A stretch of DNA of 64,000 nt from DATNPH01 sp036703315 (GTDB taxonomy: Bacteria; Cyanobacteriota; Cyanobacteriia; Cyanobacteriales; Coleofasciculaceae), in contig DATNPH010000014.1 in assembly GCA_036703315.1 (NCBI GenBank), forward strand, positions 3,441 through 67,440. The letters are read 5' to 3'. The notes beneath the pieces are model-generated. The model saw only the letters and a list, made by a program, of their open reading frames with translations. It searched no databases and was not told where the DNA came from. Position numbers and translations under genes: made by a program. Position 1 is the stretch's first letter. The number at the start of each line of letters is the position of its first letter. Positions 6,602 to 16,066 of the stretch are shown here, piece after piece.

Positions 6602-8560
6602 ATGGTATCAACTCCTCCCTCTCAAGCCTCATCATCTCAGTATGAAATGACAGAGGAAAAGGTTGAAGCGAAAGTAGATGCTCTTGTAGACGAAACTCCC
6701 AAAGAAAGTGATAGTGATATAGATTTAGATTTTTTATATACCAGAGATATTGAATTTCGCCAGGAAACTATTTACTTTATTGTTGTGGATCGCTTTAATG
6801 ACGGCGATCCCGAAAATAGTGAAGGACCAAATCCAGAACTTTATGACCCTGAACAAAAAGAGTGGGGTAAATACTGGGGTGGAGATTTACAGGGAATTAT
6901 TAATAAGCTTGATTACTTAAAAAACCTGGGAGTTACAGCTATTTGGCTCACTCCGTTGTTTGAACAAGTTGAAGCTTTGTTTATTGATAGTGCTGCTATC
7001 CATGGTTACTGGATAAAAGATTTTAAGCGATTAAACCCTCGGTTTATCAACAAAAATGATGAGCCATCTCTCAACAAAACTCAAGAAGAAAGAAATACAG
7101 TTTTTGATAAATTGATTGAAGAGTTGCACAAACGCAATATGAAATTTATTCTAGATATTGTGTGCAACCACAGCAACCCAGATTTTAGTGGTAAGAAGGG
7201 AGAGCTCTACGATGATGGGGTAAAGATTGCCGATTTTAACAATGATAAGAATAACTGGTATCACCATTACGGTGAAGTAACCAACTGGGAGGATGAGTGG
7301 CAAGTACAAAATTGTGAATTGTCAGGACTTGCTACTTTTAATGAGAATAATACTGATTACCGAACCTACATCAAATCAGCAATCAAGCAATGGTTAGACA
7401 GAGGAGTTGATGCTTTACGGGTCGATACCGTGAAGCATATGCCAGTCTGGTTCTGGCAAGAATTTAATGCGGACATTCAAACCCATAAACCAGATGTTTT
7501 TATATTCGGTGAATGGATTTATAGTAGTCCTCTTAATGAGCGCTCCGTTGAATTTGCTAATGACTCTGGGATGTCGATTCTAGACTTTGGGTTAGCTGTA
7601 GCAATTCGACAGGCGTTAGGGGTAAATGCTGAAGGGGGATTTCACTTAATTCAAGATGTTTTTGACCAGGATTATCGCTATAACAGTGCAACTGAGCTAA
7701 TTACGTTTATCGATAATCACGATATGCATCGGTTCCAAACGTTAAACTCTGATCCGGAAATCTTACGTTTGGCGATCGCATTAATTATGACCTCTCGTGG
7801 AATTCCCTGTCTTTACTACGGTATAGAACAGTATCTTCACAACGACACGAACGGAGATCACAATCCTTACGGAAATAATGACCCTTACAACCGCCCGATG
7901 ATGGAAAGCTGGGACACCGATACCCAGCTTTATCGGGATATCCGGTTACTCTCAGGGCTGCGGCGACTAAATCCAGCCGTGTCTATGGGGAGTCAGTGGC
8001 AAAAGTATCTGACGCCTGATGTCTACTGTTATATACGGCGTTACCGAGATTCAGTGTTGTTTGTGGCAATGAATCGTGGGGAACCTGTGAAGCTTGAAGC
8101 CGTTGAGACAGAGTTACCTGACGGCGAACATACCGATGTCTTATCACGGGGTAAATTTGAAGTCATAGACGGGCAGTTGCATGACTTAGAACTAGACTCA
8201 AAGGAAGTAATTGTGATCAGTCATGTTGGGGAACGCATCAAGGGGCAAACGATTGTGCGGGTGCAACTCAATGGAGTTCAAACCCAGCTCGGTGAGATTG
8301 TTGTGGTGACAGGAGATTGCCCGGAGCTAGGCAACTGGGATATCTCTAAGGCTTATCCCCTGGAATACATCAACACCAATACTTGGTTTGCTGAAATCCC
8401 CTTTAATGAAAGTGCTGGAAAGCTAATTGCTTATAAGTATGCAATGTGGCGGGAAGGTCAGTCTCCGTTGCGAGAAAATCTGGTTGCTCGTCGTTGGGTT
8501 ATTGCTAGTGAAGGCACGGTGAAATGGCGAGATCAGTGGGCGTCCGGACGTGAATCTTGA
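6602..8560 (+). CDS. Alpha-amylase family glycosyl hydrolase (GH13) with C-terminal CBM20 starch-binding domain
   Basis: The 652-aa enzyme should act on alpha-1,4-glucans such as glycogen or starch. The four GH13 regions are present: I DIVCNH (185-190), II DALRVDTVKH (270-279, nucleophile D275), III FGEW (302-305, acid/base E304) and IV FIDNHD (369-374, D374). The catalytic layout WGGDLQGIINKLDYLKNLGV resembles cyclodextrin-glucanotransferase-like subfamilies. Residues from about 553 (QTIVRVQLNGVQTQLGE, then GDCPELGNWD) form a CBM20 domain. The first 45 residues are acidic and serine-rich with no signal peptide, so a cytosolic role in glycogen turnover is more likely than secretion. Exact product specificity (amylase or glucanotransferase) is open. 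Confidence 0.93.
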   Translation: MVSTPPSQASSSQYEMTEEKVEAKVDALVDETPKESDSDIDLDFLYTRDIEFRQETIYFIVVDRFNDGDPENSEGPNPELYDPEQKEWGKYWGGDLQGIINKLDYLKNLGVTAIWLTPLFEQVEALFIDSAAIHGYWIKDFKRLNPRFINKNDEPSLNKTQEERNTVFDKLIEELHKRNMKFILDIVCNHSNPDFSGKKGELYDDGVKIADFNNDKNNWYHHYGEVTNWEDEWQVQNCELSGLATFNENNTDYRTYIKSAIKQWLDRGVDALRVDTVKHMPVWFWQEFNADIQTHKPDVFIFGEWIYSSPLNERSVEFANDSGMSILDFGLAVAIRQALGVNAEGGFHLIQDVFDQDYRYNSATELITFIDNHDMHRFQTLNSDPEILRLAIALIMTSRGIPCLYYGIEQYLHNDTNGDHNPYGNNDPYNRPMMESWDTDTQLYRDIRLLSGLRRLNPAVSMGSQWQKYLTPDVYCYIRRYRDSVLFVAMNRGEPVKLEAVETELPDGEHTDVLSRGKFEVIDGQLHDLELDSKEVIVISHVGERIKGQTIVRVQLNGVQTQLGEIVVVTGDCPELGNWDISKAYPLEYINTNTWFAEIPFNESAGKLIAYKYAMWREGQSPLRENLVARRWVIASEGTVKWRDQWASGRES

Positions 8561-9322
8561 TAGGTTGGATAAAGGTTAGCAATACTATTGGGTTAACCTC
8601 TCCTCCCTGTGTTCTGCAAGGAGAGGGGAGTTCCAATGTTATTCGGTTGTGCCAATTCAAAATCTAACACTCAAACTGGCTTGGTTAGGGAGTTCTTGCG
8701 TTAAAATGGCATGGTAGCGACGTTAATCATTTGCGATCGCCCTTGGCGTTCCCGAAAGATAGCAGGCGCGAGGTAGCTCCGTAAGAGCTAAGTAGCTTCG
8801 CATCATAATCGCTCCACTCATCATATTGGTTTCAAGCTTCGCCCCGCTTCACTAACCTTAGCCACAAGGCTTAGCTAGCTCCGTAGGAGTTGCTCCGCTT
8901 ACGCGGGACAGTGCTGAAATCACCATAAAATCTCGGTTCAATGTGCTGGGCGCGATCAGCCTAGAGCCATGGTAGCTCCAACGGAGCCGCTTCGCTAAGC
9001 CTAACGCTTTGAATGCTCTCTGGCAGCAACTAGGAAAACAGTAAACGACAAGTTCACAAACCTGACGAGGTTGACCGCTTATGGGCAACAGGCGTGGGTT
9101 AAGACTTATCGTGTCAAAGTATCACGGGTAGGCTTGCCAACCCAATTGCCAAAAGCTAGCTCTCATCTTGAGCCCCATTACAGACAAGCTCCAGTTTATC
9201 AGGTGCTCTGTTTTAGTCGTAATTTCTGGTTATCTAACCCACGTCAAGTTACTACTAATCAATCACAATAAAAATGAAACAAAATTTAAACATTTTCTAA
9301 TTCGCCCTCCTGTTGCTCCTCA
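8561..9322. other. Gene-free stretch rich in palindromic mini-repeats
   Basis: This 762-bp region holds a CCTCTCCT/AGGAGAGG hairpin (8597-8626) and several short palindromes built on CTCCGTAAGAG or CTCCGTAGGAG (about 8778-8900), with a related TAGCTCCAACGGAGC near 8972. The short reading frames on both strands run through these repeats and show no family signal, so no gene is called. Confidence 0.5.
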
Positions 9323-11281
9323 ATGACTGTCATCCCCTCCTCCAAGGTGCTACAGGCGAACTCGTCTGTACTCACTTCCCCGCTTCATCGTCTCACCCGT
9401 GTTCTTAATCGTTTACAACCCTCTCCTGAAACCGTTGTCCTCCTCCTAGCCGTCGTGATTGGCGTCAGCACGGGAATGGGCAGCGTTACCTTTCACTGCC
9501 TAATTCAGCTAATCCACACCTGGATGCTGAGAGATTTCATGGGGTTTGTTTCCGCTTGGGGAGCCTGGACTTTAGCTTGTGTCCCTACCATGGGAGGGTT
9601 AATCGTTGGGCTAATGCGCCTGGCACGACCTGACTTTGGTCCCAGCATGTCCTCGTTAATTGCAGCCGCTCAAGGTATCCGGGAAATATCACCCCTACGA
9701 CCTGTTACCAAGATGATAGCGGCAGCCGTTTCCATAGGTACGGGTGCTTCCTTAGGGCCAGAAGGACCAAGTGTGGAGATTGGGGGAAATATTGGTATGC
9801 TCCTGGGTCAGGTGCTGCAAGTCTCTAGAGAGCGGCATCGCCTACTTTTAGGGGCTGGTGCAGCCGCAGGACTAGCAGCAGGTTTTAATGCCCCAGTTGC
9901 GGGTGTGTTCTTTGCCCTGGAAGTTGTACTGGGCACCACTTTTGCTACCTCAGCTGTAAGTGTCGTACTTCTAGCCGCAGTTCTGGCAGCTTTGATTGCC
10001 CAGATAGGCTTAGGTGCCCAGCCTGCTTTTGCACTACCCGCTTATGATGTCCGCAGCCCACTAGAATTACCGTTATACCTGGGATTAGGCTTGTTGGCAA
10101 GTCTCGTCTCCCTAACCTACACCCAGGCGATTCAATTGGCGAGGAGTTGTTTTGAGGGAGAAATTGCCGGCTTGAGCTGGCTAGGACGCTTGCCGCCACC
10201 CATCAAACCAGTAATTGGGGGGTTGTGTGTTGGTCTAGCTGCCTTATGCACACCTCAAATCTTGGGTGTAGGCTATGAAACCATCCAAGCCATGCTTCAG
10301 GGTGTTGGGTTTTCTGTGCCCTTGCTGCTTACCTTACTGGTTATCAAGCTGATAATGACAGCAATTAGTTTAGGTAGTGGATTGGTGGGCGGCATCTTTG
10401 CCCCGGCAATGCTTCTGGGAGCAACATTGGGAACTCTGTATGGTCAACTTTTAGCGGTAATCATCCCTGCTGGAGTGGTGAATATTGCGGCTCCACCCGC
10501 TTACGCCATGGTGGGGATGGCAGCAGTTCTGGCTGGCAGTGCTAGGGCACCTTTGACATCAATATTATTATTATTTGAGTTGACGCGGGACTACCGGATT
10601 GTGCTACCGCTTATGGCAGCCGTAGGTCTTTCCGTTTGGTTAATGGAGAGACTCAAACCAACACCGCATCAGGAGCCAAAACTTCAATCTACTCTCGGTA
10701 TCAATGTTGAGAAGAACTTTGACCGGACAATTTTGCAGCACATGCCAGTAGTAGAGGCGATGCATCAGTCTGCCTTACTCTTATTGGGATCAATGCCTGT
10801 ATTAGAAGCCGCTCTTGCTTTAACGACGGGTGAATATCGTAGTGCTTTAGTGGTCGATGATCAAGAAAAACTGATTGGTCTTGTTACTTTGCAGGACATT
10901 AATCGATCGCTTATCCGCTTAGAAGCTGACTACCAAAAAGGTCAGGTGGCGAATCAGCCATTAGCTGAGATTTGTACTAGAGAAATTCTGTATACTTATC
11001 CGGATGAAGCGATCACGGATGCCTTAGATCGTATGGCGGCAAGAGGACTCCATCAGTTACCTGTAGTTGAACGAGACAATCCTCATCAGGTTTTAGGTAT
11101 CTTGGAGCAAGAGGGAATTGCTCTAGCCTGTAGTTTGGCCGCCACCCGAGAGGTAGTGCGTCAACATCTCGCCTTGCGCTCTACCACGAAGTTATTAAAT
11201 AAAATTCCGCTTAAGCAGCTTAGCTTGAATTCTCAGACTGAAGAATTGGCATCCTCTCCCACTAACCGACAAGCGGTATAG
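9323..11281 (+). CDS. ClC-family chloride channel/transporter with C-terminal CBS pair
   Basis: This inner-membrane anion transporter has about ten or more helices in residues 35-445 and two CBS domains in 470-620, which in the family sense nucleotides. ClC signatures are GASLGPEGPSVEIG (gating glutamate E147), GFNAPVAGVFFALE (187-200) and GGIFAP (356-361). Two departures are visible. The helix-C GSGIP motif is replaced by FGPSMSS (105-111). The position after E200, a proton-transfer glutamate in E. coli ClC-ec1, is valine, as in channel-type members. The length of 652 aa fits ClC-CBS proteins. No Shine-Dalgarno sequence is obvious at the ATG. Confidence 0.93.
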   Translation: MTVIPSSKVLQANSSVLTSPLHRLTRVLNRLQPSPETVVLLLAVVIGVSTGMGSVTFHCLIQLIHTWMLRDFMGFVSAWGAWTLACVPTMGGLIVGLMRLARPDFGPSMSSLIAAAQGIREISPLRPVTKMIAAAVSIGTGASLGPEGPSVEIGGNIGMLLGQVLQVSRERHRLLLGAGAAAGLAAGFNAPVAGVFFALEVVLGTTFATSAVSVVLLAAVLAALIAQIGLGAQPAFALPAYDVRSPLELPLYLGLGLLASLVSLTYTQAIQLARSCFEGEIAGLSWLGRLPPPIKPVIGGLCVGLAALCTPQILGVGYETIQAMLQGVGFSVPLLLTLLVIKLIMTAISLGSGLVGGIFAPAMLLGATLGTLYGQLLAVIIPAGVVNIAAPPAYAMVGMAAVLAGSARAPLTSILLLFELTRDYRIVLPLMAAVGLSVWLMERLKPTPHQEPKLQSTLGINVEKNFDRTILQHMPVVEAMHQSALLLLGSMPVLEAALALTTGEYRSALVVDDQEKLIGLVTLQDINRSLIRLEADYQKGQVANQPLAEICTREILYTYPDEAITDALDRMAARGLHQLPVVERDNPHQVLGILEQEGIALACSLAATREVVRQHLALRSTTKLLNKIPLKQLSLNSQTEELASSPTNRQAV

Positions 11282-11498
11282 CAGAGGATTCCTAACAAAG
11301 GAAAGCCCTCAAACGTGAGGGGAGATGCCGTTCATTAAAAGTGATCTATTCTTAGCAGATCCCCCCAATTCATCGGGGCTAGGGGGGAGCGAGGGGTCTA
11401 TAGCCAGTACGAGAAGATCGGCAAAGGCTTACCCATCTTGGTTTTTCGCTTATAGCGCTTCTCGTTTGAATGAAATACAAACCTCTAAACGTTCTACC

Positions 11499-11864
11499 TT
11501 AACCGTTACGCCAACTTCTCCACTGCTTGGAGAACTCAGGACAGTAATTCCGAATTGCATACTCTTGCACCGCTCTGTAATAGCGCAAAATAGGCTGCTG
11601 CTGGATTAAAGGTTGTTGTTCAACTGACTGAGAATCTTGTGCAATCAGTTGACCCAGCGTTACTCCTGTTCCTAGCTGCTGGCAGACTGAACGCCCTGCT
11701 TCCAGTTTCTGCTGATCAGAAACGGCCAAAGCTGGGTCGATAGATTTCTCAACTCCCTTCAGAAAAGCGAAATCTTGAGGGGGGAGAGACTGTGCAGCCA
11801 AAGGATTGGCGGCAGCAGTAGTAGCGACAGTCACTAGACACAAAGCAAGTCGGGTTAGTTTCAT
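11499..11864 (-). CDS. Exported DUF732-like small protein
   Basis: From the ATG at 11864 the product is 121 aa, with signal peptide MKLTRLALCLVTVATTAAAN and probable cleavage near LAAQS. The mature domain carries two cysteines (AGRSVCQQLGTG and IRNYCPEF) and a helical pattern resembling DUF732 (C-x-x-L-x-x-G ... tyC), a secreted family of unknown role. An in-frame ATG seven codons upstream (11885) would lengthen the n-region. The gene is convergent with the ClC gene. DUF732 membership is a motif-level judgement. Confidence 0.6.
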   Translation of the reverse strand: MKLTRLALCLVTVATTAAANPLAAQSLPPQDFAFLKGVEKSIDPALAVSDQQKLEAGRSVCQQLGTGVTLGQLIAQDSQSVEQQPLIQQQPILRYYRAVQEYAIRNYCPEFSKQWRSWRNG

Positions 11865-12489
11865 CTGGAGGTCTTGATGGAACACTATATCTCCAGATTG
11901 GCTTATGTGACCCAGGATTGGGTATAGCAGCTGTAAAGCTATTTTAAAGAATTAGCGATCGCGTTCGGGTGTGAGTGCCAGTCGGCTACTAAACAAGTCA
12001 AAAGTCAAAAGTAGTATCAGTTCCACTTAAAAAGTTATTATTTGAGTCCTTAGCCCAGCCTCTCTACTTGAGAGAGAGGAGTAAGATTAGCTTAATCCTT
12101 TTTCACTAGATGATAGATGCGATCAAGGGGTGAGGGGGTTTGCAAGGAGCACCTAAACAGACTTTATGTGATAATATATTGCCCAATTAATAAGAAACAG
12201 CCAAGCACTTATCAGCTGAAAAACTTGATAGCTTAAACTGCTTTTTAGGTTTAAATCCCTAGTTGCATAATTACAGTAATTACGATAAAATCTTGCCAGA
12301 TAAAAATATTGAGAAGTAAAGTTTGATTCAAAAAAGAATCACGAATATTTTTATCAAATGCGTCTAATTGTTGCCGTAGCTCTATACAGTTATTGAGCAA
12401 ATCTTGCAAAGAATTATACCCAGAAATCGAGCAACAAAGTTAGTCTCAATTCAAATAAAACCCGCTCATAATGAAGGAGCCTTAAGTGA
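11865..12489. other. Gene-free stretch, AT-rich with heptamer repeats
   Basis: This 625-bp gap contains AGTCAAA heptamers (about 11997-12013) and a CTCTCT/AGAGAG hairpin near 12060-12080. No reading frame or RNA gene could be supported. The 3' end carries AAGGAG (12473), a likely ribosome-binding site for the gene at 12490. Confidence 0.45.
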
Positions 12490-13068
12490 ATGAACATCAC
12501 TAAAACCGCGTTGAAAGACGAACTGAAGCTGCAATCAGTTGACGAGGTTAACAAAGCTCAACAGCAGCTTAATCACGCTAATATTGAGGATTCTTTTCTC
12601 AACCCAGTAGAGGCAAATGAAGTCCGCCAATACTTTCATTTACTGAGGACGGGTTTAACGCCTCAAGAAGCGCAGAAGCAAACCAAGTTAGTAAGTTCAC
12701 CCCAATCCAGCGAATCTCTGCACAATATGAACGGGCAAAATCAAGGTCAGCCAACTCAGGCAAAGCCAGCTTCAAAGATTGAGCATATTCTTCAAAGTCA
12801 TCAGAATTTAACTCGCACGTTACTTGAGCTAAGTCATACACAAGCAGAGTTACTGGAAGCTAAAGCTTGGACACAGTTTCAAAGCACTTATGCTACTAAT
12901 CTGCACAACGATGTCAATAAATTTTCTGATGATATGACAGCCTTATTTTCTCTAATGAATACTAATTTAGAAAATGCAGAATTCATCTCGACGGAGGAGT
13001 ATCAACCCCTCCCTTTCGACTTGACCCCCGAGATGCCACCTCTCCAACGATTACGAAGCGCATTGTAG
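12490..13068 (+). CDS. Hypothetical protein, N-terminal part of a probably frameshifted membrane protein
   Basis: The 192-aa frame has no recognised domain. It is Gln/Asn-rich and helical, with a short motif LLRTGLTPQEAQKQ and a central low-complexity linker (about 75-95). It ends in PEMPPLQRLRSAL-stop. Deleting or restoring one base near 13043 (CTCCAACG to CTCCCAACG) reads PPLPTITKRIVESEQRLLGA and runs straight into the frame that ends at 13394. The two frames therefore most likely form one protein of about 301 aa, with soluble N-terminal helices and a C-terminal membrane anchor. AAGGAG at 12473 precedes the ATG at a long spacing. Confidence 0.55.
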   Translation: MNITKTALKDELKLQSVDEVNKAQQQLNHANIEDSFLNPVEANEVRQYFHLLRTGLTPQEAQKQTKLVSSPQSSESLHNMNGQNQGQPTQAKPASKIEHILQSHQNLTRTLLELSHTQAELLEAKAWTQFQSTYATNLHNDVNKFSDDMTALFSLMNTNLENAEFISTEEYQPLPFDLTPEMPPLQRLRSAL

Positions 13069-13394
13069 AGTCAGAACAACGTCTCCTCGGTGCTTACGAG
13101 CAAATGGGCAAAGAAGTCTCAGACTACACAGTCCAAAAAGTGCAAGAGGGGCAAACGAGTCTGATGAAACGAATCAACAAAGCTTGGATCACTGGGGTAA
13201 TTGCAGGAATTTCTGCTGGTGTCTTGATGGCCTATATAAGCTGGGAATCTACAGGCAGGCAAGGCAAACTTACAGAATATATTTCCAGTTCCTTACTTTT
13301 TTCCTCTCTGATTACTATTTCTGCATTAGCTGGGGCTTCGTTGGGATTCACCCAGGCTCTTAAAGGGAAATTTGAATCCCAGAAACACCATTAA
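13046..13394 (+). CDS. C-terminal membrane part of the frameshifted hypothetical protein
   Basis: This frame begins PTITKRIVESEQRLLGAYEQ without its own start codon; the first ATG is at 13104. It holds two membrane helices, WITGVIAGISAGVLMAYISW and SSLLFSSLITISALAGASLG, and ends FESQKHH. The coding-like sequence upstream of the ATG at 13104 is the main reason to join it with the frame 12490-13068. If translated alone from 13104 it would be a 96-aa two-helix membrane protein. Function unknown. Confidence 0.5.
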
Positions 13395-13515
13395 CTGCTT
13401 ACCTCTTAAAAGAGTTAATGTTCTAAGCAAGCTATAGGCATGTAATTTAGCAATACAGCAATTCGCTATTCTAGAGGCATCCTTGGTGGATGCCCTTTCT
13501 CATTTTGGACTCTCA

Positions 13516-15960
13516 ATGCCTGAGCCACAACTTCAATGGCAAGTCTCACCACTGCCTGAAATACCGCAGTGGTTTGTTGAAGCCGTAAAATGTCATACCC
13601 CAGCCTTAGAGGGACGTTATGCCGCGCAATTGTTGTGGCAACGGGGAATTCGTGATCCGGAGCAACTGCCTGGTTTCTTGAACCCAAATGTTTATCAACC
13701 AGCCAGTCCCTTTGAATTTGGGCAGGAAATGCACTGGGCAGTGGAACGCTTACAGCAAGCCTGCAAGACGGGTGAGATGGTGGCAATCTGGGGAGACTTT
13801 GACGCGGATGGCATCACTTCAACGGCTGTTCTCTGGGAAGGCTTAGGACAATTTCTTCCTCAAGAGTGGCAGCTAATTTACTATATTCCCAATCGATTAA
13901 CACAATCCCATGGTCTAAATTGTCAGGGAATTGACGCCTTGCAAAAGCAGGGTTGCCGATTGATTGTTACCTGTGACACTGGCAGCACGAATATAAAAGA
14001 AATTGAGTATGGTCAAACGTTGGGTATTGATGTGATTGTCACCGACCACCATACCTTGCCCTTAGAACGTCCACCCGTCAAGGCAATCATCAACCCTCGC
14101 TATTTGCCCCCAAACCACCAGATGTTCCATCTTTCCGGTGTTGCCGTTGCCTATAAGCTGGTGGAAGCACTTTACGCAGCCTTGCCAGATGTTCCCCAGC
14201 AGCCTTTAGAAAATTTGTTGGATTTGGTGGCAATTGGTTTAATTGCAGATTTGGTGCAGTTGAGTAGTGATTGCCGATACCTGGCACAGCGAGGAATTGA
14301 ACGGCTACAACAGCAATTGAAAATTCGGACTCGTCCGGGTGTAGCTCGTTTGTTGGAATTGTGCCAAAGAAATGGCGATCGCCCCACGGATATTTCTTTC
14401 GGGCTTGGTCCCCGAATTAACGCTGTTAGTCGTATTCAAGGAGATGCCTCGTTCTGCGTTGAATTACTCACCAGCGATGATGAAAAGCGCTGTGAAAAAC
14501 TGGCAGAAGAAACGGAACTCGCTAACTCTCGCCGTAAGTCTCTGCAAAAAGACGTTACCAAGCAAGTTAAAGCGAAACTTGAGCAACTTGACCTCTCAAC
14601 TACCAGTGTAATTGTTCTAGAAGACCCTCAATGGCCTGTTGGTGTCTTAGGTTTAGTGGCAGGTCAAATTGCGCAGGAGTACGGACGACCAACTATTTTA
14701 TTGAGTACGGAGGAGGGAGAGTGGGGAGTGGGAGATGGGCAGCAGGGGAGCAGGGGAGCAGTAGAGAGTGTAGATTCAAATTCTCCTGTGCCTCTTGCAA
14801 GAGGTTCTGCTCGTTCTGTTAATAATATTGACCTTTATCAACTGGTGAAGTCACAAGAACACCTTCTGCACCGCTTCGGGGGTCATCCCTTTGCGGCTGG
14901 ATTGAGTTTGGCGATTGAAAATCTTCCTCTGTTTACCGAGGCGATTAACCAGCAGTTGCGGCAACAGTTATCGGCTACAGGTGCGTTGCTCAACCCTGTG
15001 CTGGAAGCTGATATTGTTGTGACAGTAGCTGAGTTAGGGAAAGAACTATTTAACGAACTCAAACTGCTCGAACCCTGTGGCATGGGAAATCCTGTGCCGA
15101 AACTGCTAATTCAAAACTGTTGGTTTGAGGAAGTCTGGAATCGCAACACTCAGGACTTTAAAGGACGAAAAGTACAATACATCAAAACTGAGTTTGAACT
15201 TTGGGACGACTTTAGCCATAGCGGTTTTCCTGGCATCTGGTGGGGGCATTATAAAGATGAAGTGCCCAAAGGAAGATGTGATGCGATTGTTGAACTGGAC
15301 TACAACAATTACAAAAAACGTACTGAAGTGCGATTAGTTGCGCTGCGATCGCGCGTTGACGCTTTCTTGTTCAACATTCCCGCTCGCCTAGATTGGATTT
15401 TAGACTGGCGTAGTCAACAGTTACAGGTTGATAGTTTGAAGATTGCAGATTCTGAAGATAATCTGCAACCTGCAACCCAAACGAACCCTCTTACTATTCG
15501 CAAATGCCCAACTAGCTGGGATGAACTACAAGTGTGGTTTCGACGAGCAATTCAGGCAAACCGACAACTAGCGATCGCTTACTCACCGCCTCGTCAACTG
15601 CCACCTCACCAAATCTGGCAACAGTTAGTGGGAATTGCTAAATTCCTCAGCCGAACGGGACAGACAGCTACCTTAGCACAACTGCAAGACAAGCTGGATT
15701 TGAGCGATCGCACCCTGCATCTGGGACTCAACGTTCTTTCTCAGCTTGGTTTTCAAGTGAAACATTTAGATTGGGCGATCGCCATTAGCTGCCAATCTTC
15801 CCTAGATATTACTATCTCTACTGCTAATCACGCCACTGAGGACTTTCTGGCAGCCGTTGAAGAAGAACAATTTCTGCGGCAGTATTTCTACCAAATTCCT
15901 CTATCCACTATCCAATCTCAGGCTTGGCAAATTACTCTTAATGAGCAGCTTTCCGCGTAA
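13516..15960 (+). CDS. recJ: Single-stranded-DNA-specific exonuclease RecJ
   Basis: RecJ is a 5'-3' single-strand DNA exonuclease of recombination and mismatch repair. The DHH-phosphoesterase motifs are clear: GDFDADG (93-99), CDTGS (153-157), VTDHH (175-179), then GLGPRINAVSRI and the DHHA1 motif RFGGHPFAAG. I chose ATG 13516 over an in-frame GTG at 13483 because family homology begins about there. At 814 aa it is longer than E. coli RecJ, with an extra C-terminal part including a winged-helix-like SRTGQTATLAQLQDKLDLSD. An unusual Gly/Ser-rich insert at about residues 400-428, encoded by purine-rich octamer repeats (14721-14761), sits between the TILLSTEE strand and LARGSARS. Confidence 0.95.
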   Translation: MPEPQLQWQVSPLPEIPQWFVEAVKCHTPALEGRYAAQLLWQRGIRDPEQLPGFLNPNVYQPASPFEFGQEMHWAVERLQQACKTGEMVAIWGDFDADGITSTAVLWEGLGQFLPQEWQLIYYIPNRLTQSHGLNCQGIDALQKQGCRLIVTCDTGSTNIKEIEYGQTLGIDVIVTDHHTLPLERPPVKAIINPRYLPPNHQMFHLSGVAVAYKLVEALYAALPDVPQQPLENLLDLVAIGLIADLVQLSSDCRYLAQRGIERLQQQLKIRTRPGVARLLELCQRNGDRPTDISFGLGPRINAVSRIQGDASFCVELLTSDDEKRCEKLAEETELANSRRKSLQKDVTKQVKAKLEQLDLSTTSVIVLEDPQWPVGVLGLVAGQIAQEYGRPTILLSTEEGEWGVGDGQQGSRGAVESVDSNSPVPLARGSARSVNNIDLYQLVKSQEHLLHRFGGHPFAAGLSLAIENLPLFTEAINQQLRQQLSATGALLNPVLEADIVVTVAELGKELFNELKLLEPCGMGNPVPKLLIQNCWFEEVWNRNTQDFKGRKVQYIKTEFELWDDFSHSGFPGIWWGHYKDEVPKGRCDAIVELDYNNYKKRTEVRLVALRSRVDAFLFNIPARLDWILDWRSQQLQVDSLKIADSEDNLQPATQTNPLTIRKCPTSWDELQVWFRRAIQANRQLAIAYSPPRQLPPHQIWQQLVGIAKFLSRTGQTATLAQLQDKLDLSDRTLHLGLNVLSQLGFQVKHLDWAIAISCQSSLDITISTANHATEDFLAAVEEEQFLRQYFYQIPLSTIQSQAWQITLNEQLSA
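14711..14766. repeat. Purine-rich octamer repeat inside recJ
   Basis: Two perfect AGCAGGGG units (14741-14748, 14749-14756) plus a partial AGCAG (14757-14761) follow GTGGGGAGTGGGAG. The tract is in frame and looks like the spacer repeats seen at 26891-26915 and 60405-60420. Confidence 0.7.
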
Positions 15961-16066
15961 TATTCTCTTTAATAAAAAACACTAAAGACCATTTGTTAGC
16001 GTTGATCTCGTATTAATATCGTTAAGTTATCAGTAGAGATTAACTTCGGTACATTAGTTATCCATA

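Noticed and set aside
8858..9088. 76-aa minus-strand frame
   Set aside because: It crosses the palindromic mini-repeats, has no ribosome-binding site and shows no domain.
11325..11609. 94-aa plus-strand frame after the ClC gene
   Set aside because: It runs through common intergenic repeats and overlaps the exported DUF732-like gene on the other strand, which has a signal peptide.
14721..14765. Tandem repeats considered as a CRISPR array
   Set aside because: Units are 7-8 bp and contiguous without spacers; no cas genes exist in the window.
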